DNA of 64,000 bases from Phascolarctobacterium sp. GTDB taxonomy: Bacteria; Bacillota; Negativicutes; Acidaminococcales; Acidaminococcaceae. This document shows positions 53,751 through 64,000 of the stretch, piece after piece. Position numbers and translations under genes: made by a program. The notes below the pieces were generated by a model that saw only the letters and a program-made list of their open reading frames with translations, ran no database searches and had not been told where the DNA came from. The first letter of the stretch is position 1. Every line of letters begins with the position of its first letter. The stretch is from NCBI GenBank assembly GCA_020024105.1, contig JAHHUH010000004.1, positions 27,555-91,554 on the forward strand, read 5' to 3'.

Positions 53751-55622
53751 TTGAGTAAATTTTTCAAAAATGTACTGTTTTACCTCGTCGGAATCATTAT
53801 GATGATATGGATTTTTGATTATTATTCCGATGGAGATGTTAAGAAGCAGATGGATTTAAGCTATTCCAATTTCTTGCGCCATGTACAGCAGGAAGAAGTT
53901 GGTCAGGTTACCATTGTAGATAATGTTATCAGTGGTAAGCTGAAGGATGGTCAGGAATTCAGTACCGTTGCCCCTCACGATGCCAAGCTGGTAGATAAGC
54001 TGGAGGCAGGCAAGGTGGATATTAAGGCTGAGCTTCCTCCCCAAACTCCATGGTGGAGCACCCTTTTGAGCTCCTTGCTGCCCATGTTGCTTATTTTAGG
54101 ACTTTGGTTCCTGATGATGAACCAGAGTAGTGGCGGTGGCGGCCGTGTCATGAATTTCGGCAAGAGTCGTGCCCGTCGTTATGATGAAGCCAATATTAAA
54201 GTAACCTTTAAGGATGTTGCTGGTGCTGAAGAAGCCAAGCAGGAACTGGAAGAGGTTGTAGAGTTTTTGAAGCAGCCCCAACGTTATAATGAGCTGGGTG
54301 CTAAAATTCCTAAGGGTGTTCTGCTTTATGGACCTCCTGGTACTGGTAAAACTCTTTTGGCGAAGGCTGTAGCTGGTGAGGCCGGTGTACCCTTTTTCAG
54401 TATTTCCGGTTCTGACTTTGTAGAAATGTTTGTTGGTGTAGGTGCTTCCCGTGTGCGTGACCTGTTTGAGCAGGCTAAGAAGAGTGCACCCTGCATTGTT
54501 TTCATTGATGAAATTGATGCGGTAGGTCGTCAACGTGGTGCCGGCTTAGGTGGTGGCCATGACGAGCGTGAGCAGACACTGAACCAATTGCTGGTAGAAA
54601 TGGACGGCTTTGGTGCAAATGAAGGCATCATTATGATTGCGGCTACTAACCGTCCGGATATTTTGGACCCGGCATTACTTCGTCCCGGTCGTTTTGACCG
54701 TCAGATTGTTGTAGACCGTCCGGATATTAAGGGTCGTAAGGAAATTCTGCAGGTACATATTAAGGGCAAACCAATAGCTGACGATGTGGAATTGGAAATC
54801 ATCGCTCAGCGTACACCTGGCTTTACCGGTGCTGATTTGAGCAATCTGGTTAATGAAGCTGCTCTGATGACTGCTAGAAAAAATAAGAAAATTATTGGCA
54901 TAGCCGAAATGGAAGAGGCTGCTGAGCGTGTTATCATGGGACCGGAAAGAAAGAGCCGCGTTATAAGTGATAAGGAAAAACGCCTGACTGCTTATCATGA
55001 AGGTGGTCATACCATCGTAGGTATGCTTCTAGAGCATACTGATCCCGTTCATAAGGTAACGATTATTCCCCGTGGTCGTGCGGGTGGTTATACTTTGAGC
55101 CTGCCTAAGGAAGACCGTTACTATGCAACTCGCAGTGAAATGCTTGATGAACTGAAGGTGCTTTTGGGCGGTCGTGTAGCGGAGGCCCTGGTCCTGAAGG
55201 ATATTTCCAGTGGTGCCAGCAATGACCTGGAACGCGCTACTGCTTTAGCCCGTCAAATGATTTGCCAATACGGTATGAGTGAAAAAATTGGTCCGGTAAC
55301 CTTTGGTCACCATCAAAGCCAGGTTTTCCTGGGCCGCGATATTGCTCGTGAAAAGGATTATAGTGAAGAGGTTGCTGCTGAAATTGATAAGGAAGTACGT
55401 TTTTTTATGGAAAGTGCTTATGCTGCAACTGAGAAGCTTTTAAGTGACAATATGGATAAGCTCCATGTTTTAGCTGCTGCTCTGATAGAAAAGGAAACTT
55501 TGGAGAGAGTAGAAATTAAGGAGCTTTTGGAGTATGGTCATATTTTGACTGAGGAAGAAAGAAAAGCTCAGGAGGCTGCTGCTGAAACCGTAGAAACTGC
55601 TGAAACTGCACCTCAGGTCTAA
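53751..55622 (+). CDS. ftsH: ATP-dependent zinc metalloprotease FtsH
   Basis: A 623-residue membrane AAA+ protease for quality control. Two helices (about 6-23 and 104-122) flank a short extracytoplasmic domain. Then come Walker A GPPGTGKT (194-201), [13 protein letters not shown] (Walker B), the SRH arginines in LLRPGRFDR, and the zinc site HEGGH (416-420); most FtsH proteins read HEAGH, and the third residue is not a ligand. [12 protein letters not shown] supplies the third metal ligand. The start codon is TTG with GGAAGGAG about 10 bases before. Followed by a terminator. Confidence 0.96.
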   Translation: MSKFFKNVLFYLVGIIMMIWIFDYYSDGDVKKQMDLSYSNFLRHVQQEEVGQVTIVDNVISGKLKDGQEFSTVAPHDAKLVDKLEAGKVDIKAELPPQTPWWSTLLSSLLPMLLILGLWFLMMNQSSGGGGRVMNFGKSRARRYDEANIKVTFKDVAGAEEAKQELEEVVEFLKQPQRYNELGAKIPKGVLLYGPPGTGKTLLAKAVAGEAGVPFFSISGSDFVEMFVGVGASRVRDLFEQAKKSAPCIVFIDEIDAVGRQRGAGLGGGHDEREQTLNQLLVEMDGFGANEGIIMIAATNRPDILDPALLRPGRFDRQIVVDRPDIKGRKEILQVHIKGKPIADDVELEIIAQRTPGFTGADLSNLVNEAALMTARKNKKIIGIAEMEEAAERVIMGPERKSRVISDKEKRLTAYHEGGHTIVGMLLEHTDPVHKVTIIPRGRAGGYTLSLPKEDRYYATRSEMLDELKVLLGGRVAEALVLKDISSGASNDLERATALARQMICQYGMSEKIGPVTFGHHQSQVFLGRDIAREKDYSEEVAAEIDKEVRFFMESAYAATEKLLSDNMDKLHVLAAALIEKETLERVEIKELLEYGHILTEEERKAQEAAAETVETAETAPQV

Positions 55623-55640
55623 TTAAATAGGTTTAAGCTG

Positions 55641-55675
55641 ACGCATTCATCTCTCGGGATGAATGCGTTTCTTTT
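55641..55675 (+). terminator. Intrinsic terminator after ftsH
   Basis: A perfect 11-bp stem ACGCATTCATC / GATGAATGCGT with loop TCTCGG, then TTCTTTTTC. Confidence 0.93.
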
Positions 55676-55677
55676 TC

Positions 55678-55706
55678 TTGACTTTTAGTTAACCTGGTGT
55701 TAACCT
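55678..55706 (+). promoter_or_regulatory. birA promoter with paired GTTAAC sites
   Basis: TTGACT and a TAACCT -10 at 17 bases enclose two GTTAAC boxes (55688-55693 and 55699-55704) separated by 5 bases, that is, one helical turn. The second box overlaps the -10, as in a repressor site; autoregulation by BirA is possible. Confidence 0.5.
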
Positions 55707-55734
55707 GTCCATAGAAAATAGGGAGGGTACCGTA

Positions 55735-56733
55735 ATGCGTAAAAGAATTTTAGAATTATTGCGTGGCCATGGGCAGGATCCTGTTTCCGGCGAAGAAATA
55801 TCTAAGGAGCTGGGGGTTTCCCGCACAGCTGTCTGGAAGCACATCCAGACTCTGAAGGAAGAAGGCTACCAGATTGAATCCATCCAGAAAAGAGGATATA
55901 TTTTGAAGGAAGCCCCTGACAGACTATTTCCCCAGGAGATTAATTCTTGCTTAGAAACCAAATGGCTGGGTCGTAGCATCTGCTATGAGGATTGTGTAGA
56001 TTCTACTAATACTGTAGCTAAGCAGCTTGCTAACAGTGGTTGTGATAATGGCCTTTTAGTGGTAGCAGAGGAACAGGGAGCAGGCAAGGGACGTTTATCC
56101 CGTGGTTGGATTTCTCCCCATGCCAAAGGAATTTGGTTTTCTGTAGTTTTAAAACCACCCTTCCTGCCACAAGAAGCCTCCAAATGCACGCTATTGGCTG
56201 CAGTTGCTGTAGTAAAGGCTGTTAATAGTATTAAGGGAGTATGGGCAGCTATTAAATGGCCCAATGATATTTTGCTTAATGGTCGTAAGCTGGTAGGTAT
56301 TTTGACTGAGATGAATGCAGAATTCGGACATATTAATTATGTGGTCATCGGTACCGGTATTAACACTAATGCAAGTCCGGAGGATTATCCCGATGAGGTT
56401 AGGGAGATTGCTATTTCTGTAGCTGATGTTGCTACTGAGGAATTTACCCGTGTAGGACTTTTGGCTGATATTTTAAAAAATCTGGAGGATTTATACGAAA
56501 AGGCCTTGACTGAGGGCTTTGCTCCTATTCTGAAGGAATGGCGTCAGTATTCCTGTACCTTGGGACAGGAGGTCAAGGTCATTGCTCCTGGTATGACCTA
56601 TTTTGGAACCGCCTTGGATATTGATGAGGAGGGCCTTCTTATTGTGAAAAAAGAGGATGGCCAATTAGAAAAGGTAGTAGCTGGTGATGTTTCTATCCGT
56701 CCTGCAGCAGCTAAAAATGGTGCTTATCAATAA
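55735..56733 (+). CDS. birA: Bifunctional biotin-protein ligase / biotin operon repressor
   Basis: A 332-residue protein. An N-terminal winged helix (about 1-60: SGEEISKELGVSRTAVWKHIQTLKEEGY) precedes the ligase. The ligase has DSTNTVAKQLA, the biotinyl-AMP loop GAGKGRLSRGW, IKWPNDILLNGRKLVGIL and VVIGTGINTN, then a small C-terminal SH3-like domain. It attaches biotin to carrier proteins such as biotin-dependent decarboxylase or carboxylase subunits, and the HTH suggests it also represses. It lies between ftsH and coaX, where Bacillus lacks it. Start preceded by AGGGAGG. Confidence 0.95.
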   Translation: MRKRILELLRGHGQDPVSGEEISKELGVSRTAVWKHIQTLKEEGYQIESIQKRGYILKEAPDRLFPQEINSCLETKWLGRSICYEDCVDSTNTVAKQLANSGCDNGLLVVAEEQGAGKGRLSRGWISPHAKGIWFSVVLKPPFLPQEASKCTLLAAVAVVKAVNSIKGVWAAIKWPNDILLNGRKLVGILTEMNAEFGHINYVVIGTGINTNASPEDYPDEVREIAISVADVATEEFTRVGLLADILKNLEDLYEKALTEGFAPILKEWRQYSCTLGQEVKVIAPGMTYFGTALDIDEEGLLIVKKEDGQLEKVVAGDVSIRPAAAKNGAYQ

Positions 56734-56748
56734 ATAAATTATTTATAG

Positions 56749-56777
56749 TTGCAATTTCACCATCTATTGCGTATAAT
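56749..56777 (+). promoter_or_regulatory. Promoter of coaX
   Basis: TTGCAA, 17-base spacer, TATAAT. A small hairpin AAAGGC/GCCTTT lies in the leader. Confidence 0.75.
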
Positions 56778-56831
56778 GTTAAAGGCTTTATCGGCCTTTA
56801 AAATCTACGCTTTTTCCAAGGAGGAAAACAA

Positions 56832-57608
56832 ATGCTACTGGTTATAGATGTGGGAAACACTAATATTGTTGCGGGTGTTTTTGAAAACAAAAAATTAAAA
56901 ATGCATTGGCGCTTTTCTACAGATCGTTCTAAGACTGCTGATGAGTACGGCATTTTACTACGCAGCATGTTTGACTATTGTGATGTGCCCATGACAGAGG
57001 TTTCATCCATTATTATGTCCAGTGTAGTACCTCCAGTACTAGTACCTCTCTGCCATATGTGCGAAAGATACTTTAACCTACAGCCCATGGTGGTAGGACC
57101 TGGTGTGAAGAATGGTATTTCTATAAAATATGATAATCCTAAGGAAGTTGGTGCAGACCGTATCGTTAACGCTGTCGCAGCCTTCGATAAATATGCAAAA
57201 TTGGGTAAGCCCATGATTATTGTGGATTTTGGTACAGCTACTACCTTCTGTGCTCTACTGCCGACGGGTGAATATCTGGGCGGTGCTATTGTTCCCGGCA
57301 TTGGTATTTCTACAGAGGCTCTTTTCCAGAGAACTGCTAAATTACCTCGTATTGAATTAATTAAACCTAAGAATATTATCTGTCGTAATACGGTAAATTC
57401 TATGCAGGCCGGGGTAATGTATGGTTCCGTTGGCCAGATGGAATTTATTATTAATCATATGAAGGAGGAGCTGGGCGGAGAAGCTTATGTTATCGCTACC
57501 GGCGGCTTTGCTAATATGATGTCCGAGGAATCTGATACCATTGACGTGGTTGAGCCCTTCCTGACTTTGGACGGCTTGAGAATTTTACATGAGAAGAATA
57601 TAAAATAA
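56832..57608 (+). CDS. coaX: Type III pantothenate kinase
   Basis: A 258-residue ASKHA-fold kinase for the first step of CoA synthesis. DVGNTNIVAGVF (6-17) is the ATP loop. GADRIVNAVAAF, IIVDFGTATTFCAL, GGAIVPGIGIS and a late VIATGGFANMM complete the CoaX pattern. AAGGAGG lies 7 bases upstream. Same neighbourhood (after ftsH) as in Bacillus. Confidence 0.95.
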   Translation: MLLVIDVGNTNIVAGVFENKKLKMHWRFSTDRSKTADEYGILLRSMFDYCDVPMTEVSSIIMSSVVPPVLVPLCHMCERYFNLQPMVVGPGVKNGISIKYDNPKEVGADRIVNAVAAFDKYAKLGKPMIIVDFGTATTFCALLPTGEYLGGAIVPGIGISTEALFQRTAKLPRIELIKPKNIICRNTVNSMQAGVMYGSVGQMEFIINHMKEELGGEAYVIATGGFANMMSEESDTIDVVEPFLTLDGLRILHEKNIK

Positions 57609-57629
57609 GTTTACTAATTTAAAATTAAG

Positions 57630-57653
57630 GCCCGCTTCGGCGGGCTCTCTTTG
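57630..57653 (+). terminator. Intrinsic terminator after coaX
   Basis: GCCCGC-TTCG-GCGGGC, a stable UUCG tetraloop stem, then TCTCTTTG. It lies just before the dus ribosome site, so some read-through is likely. Confidence 0.8.
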
Positions 57654-57670
57654 TTTTGAAAGGAAATTTT

Positions 57671-58675
57671 ATGAAGCTTGGCAATCTTGAATTAACTGTA
57701 CCTCTGGCCCTGGCACCCATGGCCGGTATCACCGATTTACCCTATCGTTTAATCTGCAAAGGCTTGGGCTGTGGACTGACTGTTTCAGAAATGGTCAGTG
57801 CTAAGGGACTGCTTTATAAAAATGTAAAAACGCAGGATATGCTTCAGATAGCTACTGGAGAAAGACCTACCGCAATACAGCTTTTTGGTAGTGTGCCTGA
57901 TGAACTGGCTGCTGCGGCTAAGCTTGTGGAGGATAGTGGTGCTGATATTATTGATTTTAATATGGGTTGTCCTGTACCTAAAATTGTTAATAATGGTGAA
58001 GGTTCAGCCCTTATGAAAAATCCCCAACTAGCATATGAAATTTTAGCTGCTATGGTTGACGCGGTACATATACCCGTTACCGTAAAATTTAGGGCCGGCT
58101 GGGATGCTGAACATCGTAATGCCGTAGAAATTGCACTTGCTGCTGAAAAGGCGGGGGTAGCTGCCGTGGCGGTACATGGTCGTACCCGTGTACAGTTTTA
58201 CGAGGGTAAGGCAGATTGGAATATTATCCGTCAGGTAAAGGAGGCCGTCCATATTCCTGTGTTTGGTAATGGTGATATCTTTATCGTGGCAGATGGAGTA
58301 CGTATGCTGGAGGAAACTGGTTGTGACGGCTTGATGGTTGGTCGTGGTGCTGATGGTAATCCCTGGATTTTTCAGCAGCTACGAGCTGTGCTTTTAGGAG
58401 AAGCTGTGCCGGAGGCTCCTACACTGGAAGAACGTTTGGCTCTGGCGGCACGTCATCTGCAGATGCTTGTTGATTATAAGGGTGAATATATTTCTGTTAA
58501 AGAAATGCGCCGTCACATTTCTGCCTATCTGAAGGGGCTGCCCCATGCAGCAGAATTTAGAGCACGTTTTCATAAGGTTAATACCCAAAAGGAGTTTTTA
58601 ACACTGTTAGAGGAATATACTATTAGTGCCCATGAGTATTATGCTAATGAAAAACAATTTCACCATGCTGATTGA
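57671..58675 (+). CDS. dusB: tRNA-dihydrouridine synthase (DusB-like)
   Basis: A 334-residue FMN enzyme reducing uridine in tRNA D-loops. The TIM barrel shows LAPMAGITDLPYRLICKGLGCG at the start, DFNMGCPVPKIVNNGEGSALM with the catalytic Cys, VKFRAGWD, AVHGRTRVQFYEGKADW and VFGNGDI, then GLMVGRGADGNPWIF. A C-terminal helical domain follows. The start at 57671 has AAAGGA 6 bases ahead; the TTG at 57656 is less likely. Sits upstream of lysS, as yacF does in Bacillus, with three genes inserted. Confidence 0.94.
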   Translation: MKLGNLELTVPLALAPMAGITDLPYRLICKGLGCGLTVSEMVSAKGLLYKNVKTQDMLQIATGERPTAIQLFGSVPDELAAAAKLVEDSGADIIDFNMGCPVPKIVNNGEGSALMKNPQLAYEILAAMVDAVHIPVTVKFRAGWDAEHRNAVEIALAAEKAGVAAVAVHGRTRVQFYEGKADWNIIRQVKEAVHIPVFGNGDIFIVADGVRMLEETGCDGLMVGRGADGNPWIFQQLRAVLLGEAVPEAPTLEERLALAARHLQMLVDYKGEYISVKEMRRHISAYLKGLPHAAEFRARFHKVNTQKEFLTLLEEYTISAHEYYANEKQFHHAD

Positions 58676-58735
58676 GAAAAAAGCTTTAATGTGATACAAT
58701 TATCTTTTGTAAAAGAAATATTTGGAGTATAAGTG

Positions 58736-59656
58736 ATGGATTCTGCAAAAGTATGTAAACATGTTGTCAGTATCAGTTTAGGTTCTTCTGCGAGGGATGC
58801 CCAGGCTTTGGAGAATTTTGCCGGGATGGACATACTGGTGGAACGACGGGGAACTGATGGTGACATGCTCAAAGCTCGACAATTGCTAGAATATTGGGAT
58901 GGCAGAGCCGATGCCATTGGTTTGGGGGGTACGGATCTTTATGTTTATGCCGGTGAAACCCGCTACACCTTCAGGGAATCAGCGCGTCTGATTGCTAACG
59001 TACGGAAGACACCTGTGTTGGACGGAAGTGGACTAAAAAATACCTTGGAGCGTAGGCTGATACAGGAGCTGGCAGTAGAAGGAAAACTGGATTTGTCCGG
59101 TAAGCGGGTGCTTATGGTTTGTGGTGTGGACCGTTTTGGCATGGCGGAGGCCTTACTGGAGGCCGGCTGTGACGTTACCTTTTGCGATCTGCTTTTTGGA
59201 CTGGGAATGGATTGTCCGTTAAAGTCCTTAAAGGCCTTGTCACGATGGGCTCGTGTTTTAGCTCCCCTTGTTACCCGTCTGCCAGTCAGTTGGTTTTACC
59301 CTATGGGTAAGGAACAAGAAAAACGCACACCTAAATTTCCTCAATATTTTTTAGAAAATGATATTATTGCTGGAGATTTTCACTTTATCAAAAAATATAT
59401 GCCTGCAAGGTTAGATGGAAAGATAATTATTACTAATACTGTGACTGCAACGGATAGAAGCCTATTAAAGCAGGCTGGAGTAAGTCTTTTGATTACTACG
59501 ACTCCCTGCCTTGCCGGCAGAAGCTTTGGTACCAATGTTATGGAAGCCATGTTAGTGGCGCTTCAAGGTGCTCAGCAGCCGTTGACCGCTGCCGAATACC
59601 TAGCATTATTAGATAAATACAAAATTACATCTTCTGTAGAGTACTTGAATACCTAA
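58736..59656 (+). CDS. Conserved protein, often annotated quinate 5-dehydrogenase
   Basis: A 306-residue protein. It opens VVSISLGSSARDAQALENFAG, then LVERRGTDGDMLKARQLLEYWDGRADAIGLGGTDLYVY, TPVLDGSGLKNTLERRL, and a nucleotide-binding-like KRVLMVCGVDRFGMAEALLEAGCDVTFCDLLF. I recall this family being labelled quinate 5-dehydrogenase in Firmicutes without firm evidence. The middle segment has the look of a Rossmann fold, though its glycines are not classical. It starts behind GGAG (8 bases) and is followed after 15 bases by an acyl-ACP-reductase-like gene; the two recur together, I believe, so a joint reaction is likely. Confidence 0.65.
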   Translation: MDSAKVCKHVVSISLGSSARDAQALENFAGMDILVERRGTDGDMLKARQLLEYWDGRADAIGLGGTDLYVYAGETRYTFRESARLIANVRKTPVLDGSGLKNTLERRLIQELAVEGKLDLSGKRVLMVCGVDRFGMAEALLEAGCDVTFCDLLFGLGMDCPLKSLKALSRWARVLAPLVTRLPVSWFYPMGKEQEKRTPKFPQYFLENDIIAGDFHFIKKYMPARLDGKIIITNTVTATDRSLLKQAGVSLLITTTPCLAGRSFGTNVMEAMLVALQGAQQPLTAAEYLALLDKYKITSSVEYLNT

Positions 59657-59671
59657 GGAGTAAAGCAGAAA

Positions 59672-60760
59672 ATGGAAAAATTTGCTTTTATATTGCATCC
59701 ATTATCTCTGGAGGATATGGAACATATCTCTCCTATCATGAAATATATACCGGATGGTCTTTTAGAAGCAGCTTTAAAAATGAAAAAGCCTTTTAAAGTA
59801 TCACATATTACCGGGATTAAGAGTCCCTATGCAGAAGCAGAGGGCTGGTTTGTCGGTTGTCCTTTGACCGCTAAGCAGATGGTGGAGCTTCCAGAGGAAT
59901 TTGTTATGGACCGGATTATTGAGTCTGGTAAGATTGCTCAGGAGCTAGGTGCTAAGATTGTGGGACTGGGTGCCTTTACTTCCATTGTTGGTGATGCAGG
60001 AATTACGGTTGCCAAAAATTTGGATATAGCTGTTACCTCCGGCAATAGCTATACTGTAGCCACTGCGGTGCAGGGTACTAAAAAAGCAGTAAGGCTGATG
60101 GGAAAAAGCCTGGATACCTGCAGGGCAGTTATTGTTGGTGCTAGTGGCTCCATAGGTGCTTCTGCAGTAAGGCTTTTGGCTAAGGAGGTTTCCCATATTA
60201 CCCTAGTAGCTCGTCATTTGCAGCCATTAGAGGAGCTGGCACAGGAAATTATCGCTACTACTCCTACTTGTCAGGTGCAGGTGACTGATGATATTCACCA
60301 TTCCTTGCAGGAGGCAGATATTGTCATGACGGTTACTAGTGCTCTGGATTTTTTAATCGAACCTCAGGAATTAAAATCAGGGGCTGTTGTTTGTGACGTG
60401 GCTCGTCCTCGTAATGTTTCCAGAGAGGTGTCTCTAAAGCGCAGGGACGTACTGGTTATAGAAGGTGGCATTATCAATGTGCCCGGTAACGTCGATTTTC
60501 ATTTTAATTTCGGCTTCCCTCCACAAACCTCTTATGCCTGCATGGCTGAAACTATGATATTAGCTCTGGAGGGCAGATACGAAAATTTCAGCTTGGGGAG
60601 AAATTTGGAATTGAGTAAGATTGAGGAAATTAGTCGTATGGCGGCTAAGCATAATTTTACTCTGTCTGGTTTCCGTAATTTTGAAAGAGCTGTTACAGAA
60701 GAGCATATTGCTGAGGTGAGACGGTGTGCATTGGCTAATACTGCACTACATCAGAGCTGA
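59672..60760 (+). CDS. Acyl-ACP reductase-like / shikimate dehydrogenase-like NAD(P) oxidoreductase
   Basis: A 362-residue protein that matches, by eye, the order of motifs in cyanobacterial long-chain acyl-ACP reductase: FAFILHPLSLEDM at the start, KIVGLGAFTSIVGD, TSGNSYTVATA, the Rossmann loop VIVGASGSIGASAVRLL, CDVARPRNVS, EGGIINVPG and CMAETMILALEGRYENFSLGR. The catalytic Cys of that enzyme is not clearly matched (the nearest candidate is VGCPLTAKQ). Possible roles are aldehyde formation from an acyl thioester or a dehydrogenase in aromatic or lipid metabolism. It is coupled to the preceding gene by position. Confidence 0.65.
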   Translation: MEKFAFILHPLSLEDMEHISPIMKYIPDGLLEAALKMKKPFKVSHITGIKSPYAEAEGWFVGCPLTAKQMVELPEEFVMDRIIESGKIAQELGAKIVGLGAFTSIVGDAGITVAKNLDIAVTSGNSYTVATAVQGTKKAVRLMGKSLDTCRAVIVGASGSIGASAVRLLAKEVSHITLVARHLQPLEELAQEIIATTPTCQVQVTDDIHHSLQEADIVMTVTSALDFLIEPQELKSGAVVCDVARPRNVSREVSLKRRDVLVIEGGIINVPGNVDFHFNFGFPPQTSYACMAETMILALEGRYENFSLGRNLELSKIEEISRMAAKHNFTLSGFRNFERAVTEEHIAEVRRCALANTALHQS

Positions 60761-60762
60761 TG

Positions 60763-60791
60763 TTGACAACTTATCGGGAAAAATTTATAAT
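60763..60791 (+). promoter_or_regulatory. Promoter of greA-lysS, with leader hairpin
   Basis: Perfect TTGACA and TATAAT with a 17-base spacer. A 9-bp hairpin (CATTCAGTA / TACTGGATG) lies in the 100-base leader. Confidence 0.9.
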
Positions 60792-60894
60792 TTATGCTAG
60801 AAATTAGTTTGTATGCGTATGTCATCATTCAGTAGATACTGGATGCTGTTTATGGAAGATAGATATACGACAAAAAGTTTAAAGGAGCAGGAAT

Positions 60895-61368
60895 ATGGCT
60901 AACAAAGAAACAATTTTAACTGCCGAAGGCTTAGAAAAATTAAAAGCAGAACTACATCAGCTGGTTACTGTTGAACGTGAAGAAATTAAAGAGCGTCTTG
61001 CCGTTGCTATTAGTCATGGTGACTTGAGCGAAAACTCCGAGTACGATGAAGCTAAGAATGACCAGGCACAAAATGAAGATAGAATTAAATTATTGGAATA
61101 CCAGATTAAAACTGCGGTTATCATTGACGAAAGCAGCAGAGAAAAAGGTGTTGTTTCTTTGGGCTCCAAGGTTTTGTTAAAAGACCTGGAGGATGGTGAA
61201 GAAGAGGTATACTTCCTTGTTGGTACTACCGAAGCAGATCCCTTTGCAAACAAGATTTCCAATGAATCCCCTGTTGGCTCTGCCATCCTGGGCAAAAAAG
61301 CTGGCGACGTTGTTAAAGTAAACACCCCTATGGGTGAGTTATCTTATCAACTAGTTACAGTAGAATAA
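60895..61368 (+). CDS. greA: Transcription elongation factor GreA
   Basis: A 157-residue factor that enters the RNA polymerase secondary channel and rescues backtracked complexes by stimulating RNA cleavage. The N-terminal coiled coil contains LTAEGLEKLKAELHQL and the acidic tip GDLSENSEYDEAKNDQA. The C-terminal FKBP-like domain ends PVGSAILGKKAGDVVKV. AAAGGAGCAGG precedes the ATG. lysS follows after 12 bases, an arrangement common in Firmicutes. Confidence 0.97.
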   Translation: MANKETILTAEGLEKLKAELHQLVTVEREEIKERLAVAISHGDLSENSEYDEAKNDQAQNEDRIKLLEYQIKTAVIIDESSREKGVVSLGSKVLLKDLEDGEEEVYFLVGTTEADPFANKISNESPVGSAILGKKAGDVVKVNTPMGELSYQLVTVE

Positions 61369-63357
<1,989 letters not shown>

Positions 63358-63376
63358 AAACTGATTTGAGAAAATA

Positions 63377-63418
63377 AAAGGACTCTGTGGGTATATTTAG
63401 ACCTACAGAGTCCTTTTT
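63377..63418 (+). terminator. Intrinsic terminator after lysS
   Basis: A 16-bp stem AAAGGACTCTGTGGGT / ACCTACAGAGTCCTTT (one G-U) with an 8-base loop, then TTTTT. Confidence 0.95.
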
Positions 63419-63420
63419 GA

Positions 63421-63889
63421 CTCTCTAAAGGCCGCTAATGGTCGTTTACAGGGATTTTGACAGCTAGAAGGGACTCTTTCTTTCTAAACTTTAATACCTG
63501 TGACAGAAGGTGGCTTTGGCTGCATTATTCTGACGCGGTTAAGGTTATGCACGTAGGGAATGGACTAGTTGCAGAGCTCCGAATAGATTCATGAGTGCCA
63601 TAAATTTTGTTGTCTACATTTGGAAAGATCTGAGTGGGGTAGGTAAGTCATATTTTGTTGCCATGCTGAAAGCACCTTAGAAGGGAATAAACTAAAAATT
63701 TTAATATTAAAGAGGTAAAATACTCATATTAAAAGCAAAATATATGTTGAAACAACAAAATTTTTAGAGATTTTTTAAAGAATTTTTAAGAATTATTAAA
63801 GCCTTCTAAGCTAGAATTAATCATAGTCTAAATTAATACTGAGCCAGGTGTATCATGAAAAAAGTAGCAAAAAAGTGAAAAAATAGGTG
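63421..63889. other. Gene-free region upstream of the rRNA operon
   Basis: No open frame, tRNA or repeat is convincing here. The last 180 bases are very A+T-rich with A and T tracts, typical of UP-element sequence ahead of a strong rRNA promoter. Confidence 0.5.
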
Positions 63890-64000
63890 TTGACACTCTG
63901 TAGAAATAATGCTATTATATACAAGTCGTCGAGATACAGCGACGGCACTGGAACCTTGAAAACTGAACATCAACCTAGAAAAAGCAAATGTGCGGGTCGA
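63890..64000 (+). promoter_or_regulatory. rRNA operon promoter and start of the 16S leader
   Basis: TTGACA, exactly 17 bases, TATTAT (63913-63918), then a 7-bp hairpin (63925-63931 with 63940-63946) and GGAACCTTGAAAACTGAACA, a leader sequence typical of Firmicutes rRNA operons. The 16S gene itself is not reached. lysS followed by an rrn operon is the order seen at Bacillus rrnW. Confidence 0.85.

Overview
The window reads as chromosome of an anaerobic, non-sporulating diderm Firmicute of the class Negativicutes, most likely Acidaminococcaceae (Phascolarctobacterium/Acidaminococcus-like). Three things point there. The right half keeps the Bacillus/Clostridium order mfd, spoVB-like, yabN(mazG), HU, divIC, yabR, tilS, hpt, ftsH, coaX, dus, greA, lysS, rrn promoter, but without the spore genes that normally interrupt it. 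An outer-membrane TonB-dependent receptor shows an outer membrane. A giant 2-hydroxyacyl-CoA dehydratase activase-type protein fits amino-acid-fermenting anaerobes. The taxon is inferred from gene content only.

Layout. 1-3.3 kb: end of a uracil-DNA glycosylase-like gene, a two-gene ThrE/YjjPB-type exporter, a broken mntP, an M20 peptidase. 3.4-11.2 kb: a small membrane protein, an orphan iron/corrinoid-type ABC ATPase, a polyphosphate block (ppx, a degenerate ppx paralog coupled to ppk1), a small unknown protein and an alpha/beta hydrolase. 11.4 kb: tRNA-Arg(CCT). 11.7-14.7 kb: three consecutive decayed genes (NhaC antiporter, macro domain, SDF symporter). 14.9-19.3 kb: an aldehyde dehydrogenase divergent from a MocR-type regulator, and a PaaK-like adenylate-forming protein. 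19.3-23.9 kb, minus strand: broken MATE exporter, ktrA-ktrB potassium uptake, broken EamA transporter with a His-rich tail. 24.4-29.2 kb: the 1,416-residue activase-type protein and a DUF1893 protein. 29.4-35.3 kb: TonB receptor, lipoprotein binding protein, two nitrogenase-component-1-like subunits and a Cys-rich small protein. 35.5-37.1 kb: a sodium/solute symporter. 37.2-64 kb: housekeeping genes (argS, pyrG, sppA, glpX, mfd through lysS), ending in an rRNA promoter and leader; the 16S gene lies beyond the edge.

The most interesting part is 29.4-35.3 kb. An outer-membrane receptor and a periplasmic-type binding protein sit beside a two-subunit nitrogenase-like enzyme. Both blocks have the same promoter architecture (TTGACA followed at once by ATATA-N5-TATAT), which suggests one regulator. 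Both enzyme subunits keep the three N-terminal cysteines at NifD/NifK-like spacing, but by eye lack the FeMo-cofactor ligands, so a tetrapyrrole, corrinoid or metal-complex substrate is more plausible than N2. No NifH-type reductase or permease is in the window.

The second theme is gene decay. Six genes in the left 24 kb carry stops or frameshifts, and five of them are membrane transporters. The housekeeping 27 kb on the right has none, which argues against evenly spread sequencing error. I saw no insertion sequence, prophage or CRISPR array.
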